DNA from: Lasioglossum baleicum | Lineage: Eukaryota; Arthropoda; Insecta; Hymenoptera; Halictidae | Reading direction: 5' to 3' | DNA length: 64,000 nt | Assembly: GCF_051020765.1 (NCBI RefSeq) | Contig: NC_134939.1 | Span: 2,940,901-3,004,900 of the forward strand | In this document: positions 60,660 through 64,000 of the stretch, piece after piece | Layout of the letters: every line of letters begins with the position of its first letter | Numbering within the stretch: the first letter of the stretch is position 1 | The notes under the pieces: model-generated | What the model saw: only the letters and a program-made list of their open reading frames with translations | What the model was told of the DNA's origin: nothing | Database searches by the model: none | Position numbers and translations under genes: made by a program

Positions 60660-63600
60660 CCTCATATAATACAATACTTAAATGTGTAGTGATCGATTAG
60701 ATACCGACATATTTAACACGCGTAACATTCTTTCCACGCGGAAAGAGCGGAAACGCAAGATCCAAAAATTGCCAGACAGCTCCACGAATCCCGGGGTAGC
60801 GCATAAAATAGAAAATCGGTATTCTCGATATACAAAGGCACCCTTGTACATCGAGAGCCCGTTATCGCGAGCATGTAGCGATCCCCGCATCGCGTTCTTC
60901 TGCGGAATATGTAGGCGGCGTGGCACCGTCTGCGAGCGTTAACACATGAATTTCAGTCGATTGCGCCCACCATTCATGTTTCCCACTCTCTGTGGTCTTT
61001 CGTCGTCGTCGTCATGTCGTTTCGCGCCCATCCCCCTGCTACGCTCTCGTTCCAACCCCCGACGGGCCCAAACACTACTCTCTCCTCTCTCTCTCTCTCT
61101 CTTATCCTCTCCTTCTCTCTTGTACCCTATTCTGCTGAATCCCATTGCTCTCGCGCGCGATGCCTCGTATTCACTCCCAACACCGGTTCCCCACGCCCAT
61201 TGCTGCCGCTGGAAACTCTCTGGAAAGCTCGAAACCACCCCCTCGAAGCCCCTCAGACCTCTAAAACCCCCCGAACCCCGGATCGTGCCCTGCTGACGTT
61301 ATGCGATCGTTGTAATCGCGTGCCTAGTTTTTCTATCCACACTTCGCGCGCCGAGTTTTTTCGAAAGCGACGCTTCCATTTTTTCTATTTTTGCTTTTTT
61401 TAGACCCGAGATTGCCATGTTTCGGGGGCGAGAAACTTGGCGATCGACGAGGACTTCTGTGCCGGGTGTTCCCGAATAATTCTGTAATGCTACTTCTGAA
61501 GATTGAATTTTGTACGCGGTGAATGCATTTACACTCGGAATGATCTCGACAGCGTCGTCTGCCAGGTCGCGGCAGATCAACGAAACAGATAAAACAATGA
61601 CGCCGTCGTCACGAACAGGAATCCCGAACAAAATGCCGGGGATTCTTCAGGGGGTGATCCGCCGTATCCGGAATCTCCGTAGGAGACGGCATAATGCTGG
61701 GAATGTAATCGACCAGGTAACCCGAGATTTCCATGTAAATGCAACGGGGGTGCACTCGCGTGCAGCAATTCCGTACCGGTCAGCTCCCAGCTCCCGAGGA
61801 TCGTGGGGGCCTAACGATCTTCTCTTCGCCGATCGCTATACCAACCATAAACGCGACCCGCTCGCAATAAGAGCACCGCTCGACAATGGAGAAAGGTTCG
61901 CGGATGGTGCGAGAGAACTTTGGCGGGCCGATCGCGAGCAGATATGCACTTTATGCACTCGAAATGCAGCGTCAGTAGTCTTTCATCCGTGGCAGGAAAA
62001 GCCCCGAGCCATCGTAAGCAGAACCCCTTTCGGAGGCGCTTTATGAATATTCTTGGAATTTTAATGCGCTTTTTGACGATCCGCATTCACGCGGATCCTG
62101 GAGGGACGCCTCCCCGGCGTCGTTTCATGGACGCCGGGCGTCGGTACGCTCCTTGGCACGCTACCACGCACGCAGGACGTGCCTCAAATTCGCCGGCACG
62201 TTCGCCGAATACAGATTAAAACGAATACAAATGACTGTCGGAACCAACGCCCGCACCAAACCTCGATTCCTGAAACCCTCAACGGATTGTCCACCCACGC
62301 ACACGCGATCGTGTTTGTGGAATATCTCGCCGGAGGGTGGGTGAAAGTTCATTCGAGTCAAAAGTTGTTTAGCTTGTAGTATGGCGGTGGACGATTTTAA
62401 TTATTGCGTGTGGTGTAGAAAAGGTAGAGGCAAGGGTAAAAGACGGGAATTCAGATTGTCGCATTCCGACGCAGATGGCAGCAGACAGCGTCATACCTAG
62501 CATCATGGTTCCCTTGACAACCGATGCAGGGTTGAAGCAGCTCGATTTAGTCGCGAGGAAAGTTTGGACAGCGAGGAATTACTTCGCAAATAATTCGTCA
62601 CTCGACAACGCGTGTCGATTCCCGAACCGACTTCGACGGTGAAATAAATTATCGTGAGACAAGAAGCGTTTCTATCGTCGAACAAGGCCGTTGGCATTCG
62701 CGTAAATTTTACAAGCGGACTTCTCCGTCCAGAATACCAAAAATTCCGAAGAAGTCGATTGAAAAACCACAAATCTTCCCGCAAAGGTGCAACAACGGGC
62801 GTCGATTAATAAACGCAAATAATCGTGGGAATGGGAGACCCATTTACCAATTTCACGACTGAAAAAAAGGGAAAAGTAAATCCGAAAATAACCGGTGATT
62901 TGACTGGTCCAGGTATACCTATACGATCGCCGACAAACGAATCGGTGTCCTTCGGAAGAGAGCGCGGTTCGACGAGCGTCGAAATTGTTTTCTCGGCCGC
63001 GGGGCCTCTTTCGAGAAAATGACCGGTTAACGAGTGACAAGTGTCTAATTTAGCTCCCCGGAGAGCGTGACTGCGACGGTTCTTGGTATCGTGGCGGTCA
63101 AGTCGCGTCTAGTCGGGCGAATCCACTATCGAGCTGGACAATCTACGCGAATTGACCAACGTATAAATATACGATGCTGTTCAAAACGCGTCGCAGATAT
63201 AGAGCCAGTCAATTTAGGAGATTGTCCTCGAAACTTGCCTCTTCCCCCATCAACTTCAATATACGAGATTCCACGAGTTTCGATTAATATCCGATACTCA
63301 AAATGAATAAGATTTCGGCGAGTGTACTTGCAACGTAATCGAAGTTTAGGTGCTTGCAGATTTCAAGATGTGCTCGTGAGAAACTTCTCCCTAAGCATCC
63401 TCCCTTCGGTATGGAAAATAAATGACAGTTTCTATTTCAGAATTATGGAGATTTCAGATATGACGAGTCCGGATAATGAAGGTGCTGTTTCACTCAGGAA
63501 ATGTTCGAACATAACCAGCGAAAGAATTCCTTCGAGTTCGTTTCTTTTTTTCCTTTTAATTCATTCTACGTCGCTTTTTTTAAACTGCTGTAGTTATTTC

Positions 63601-64000
63601 GGGACGGGACCTTGGTGTATAGGTGTATAGACGTGTTGCTTATATTAGATACGGACATCCTGTGTAAAAATCAATTCCCAAAACTTCTACTCATTTTTTT
63701 AAAAACATTATTTTGTTGAGTGAATCAATTGGAAAAGGTGAGTGTGATGCATTTTCATTTAGTGTTTTCCTTACATTTTACGATGAAATATTGAGTTTTG
63801 GGCATATACGACATAGTTTTTTTCTGTCACATTCGAAATGGCATTATGGTGAGGTTATGAGGCACCGTAGTGGATGGGTTGTGAGACACTAGTTTTTTGT
63901 ACTAGAAACGAACTAGAACTGACAAATATCATTGTTTGTGTTAGAATTAAGTGTTTATTTGTCATTTAACGTTTGTTTTACTTTATTTTTTGAATTTATA
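60660..64000. other. Unique DNA, no supported gene
   Basis: CT runs near 61080-61120. Opposed frames at 61299-61631 (minus), 61577-61768 (minus) and 61510-62046 (plus) cover the same DNA, so at most one could be real and none resembles a family I know. AT-rich from about 63640 to the end. Confidence 0.45.

Noticed and set aside
61299..62046. Protein-like frames on both strands (minus 61299-61631, plus 61510-62046)
   Set aside because: Mutually exclusive, no family resemblance and no clear splice boundaries; kept only as unique DNA.
1..64000. tRNA, rRNA or CRISPR array
   Set aside because: No sequence with both A and B boxes and a cloverleaf, no rRNA-like tract, and no regularly spaced direct repeats with unique spacers; the hAT arrays are degenerate tandem units, not CRISPR.

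Overview
The window looks like non-coding nuclear DNA of an insect, most likely a hymenopteran (bee, wasp or ant). The grounds are composition (CpG-rich, moderately GC-rich unique DNA alternating with AT-rich islands), many CT/GA microsatellites, and the transposon families present: DD34D mariners, Tc1, hAT, Transib, Penelope-like elements and solo LTRs. The order is an inference. I see no bacterial gene, operon, rRNA, tRNA or CRISPR array.

Host genes: almost every open frame is short and unrecognisable and looks like chance in GC-rich DNA. The one place I can argue for a host gene is the right side, on the minus strand. A 34-codon first coding exon (59496-59598) encodes a signal peptide and ends exactly at a consensus 5' splice site. 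Upstream of it lie a (GTGAC)5 array and a long purine-rich stretch that could be the 5' leader. The rest of that gene would lie across a large intron to the left; I could not find its next exon.

Transposons, left to right: a 1.35-kb composite with perfect 27-bp inverted ends (5521-6871) holding at least three other repeats; a Penelope-like fragment with internal inversion (7474-8640); a hAT relic with subterminal tandem arrays (about 10809-12005); an 80-bp mariner palindrome (13218-13297); a 586-bp TIR element (15862-16447); a second Penelope end (about 18000-18105); a cluster of a Transib (21586-22553) and two mariner derivatives that share one TA (22720-23208 and 23211-23437); a mariner split by a solo LTR (25279 to about 26990, LTR 25464-26053); a Tc1 fragment (27753-27965); a nearly full mariner (33750-35016); a deleted mariner (37815-38725); foldback elements (33291-33562, 40669-41160, 44080-45904); an unclassified element with repeated GGGGYAAGTGCG motifs (41803-43339); a second hAT end (48106 to about 48580); a second solo LTR (51858-52380); and a small hAT MITE with 8-bp target duplication (60370-60651).

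A roughly 200-bp MITE family with GACTGCGG ends and TA target sites occurs five times (12006, 13461, about 16267, 43035, 48267); four of the copies lie in or against other transposons. All transposase and reverse-transcriptase remnants carry stops, frameshifts or deletions, so nothing here looks autonomous. The most notable items are the Transib with its CACAGTG end, the 40-bp-periodic covarying hairpins in the first solo LTR, the hAT subterminal arrays and the candidate signal-peptide exon.
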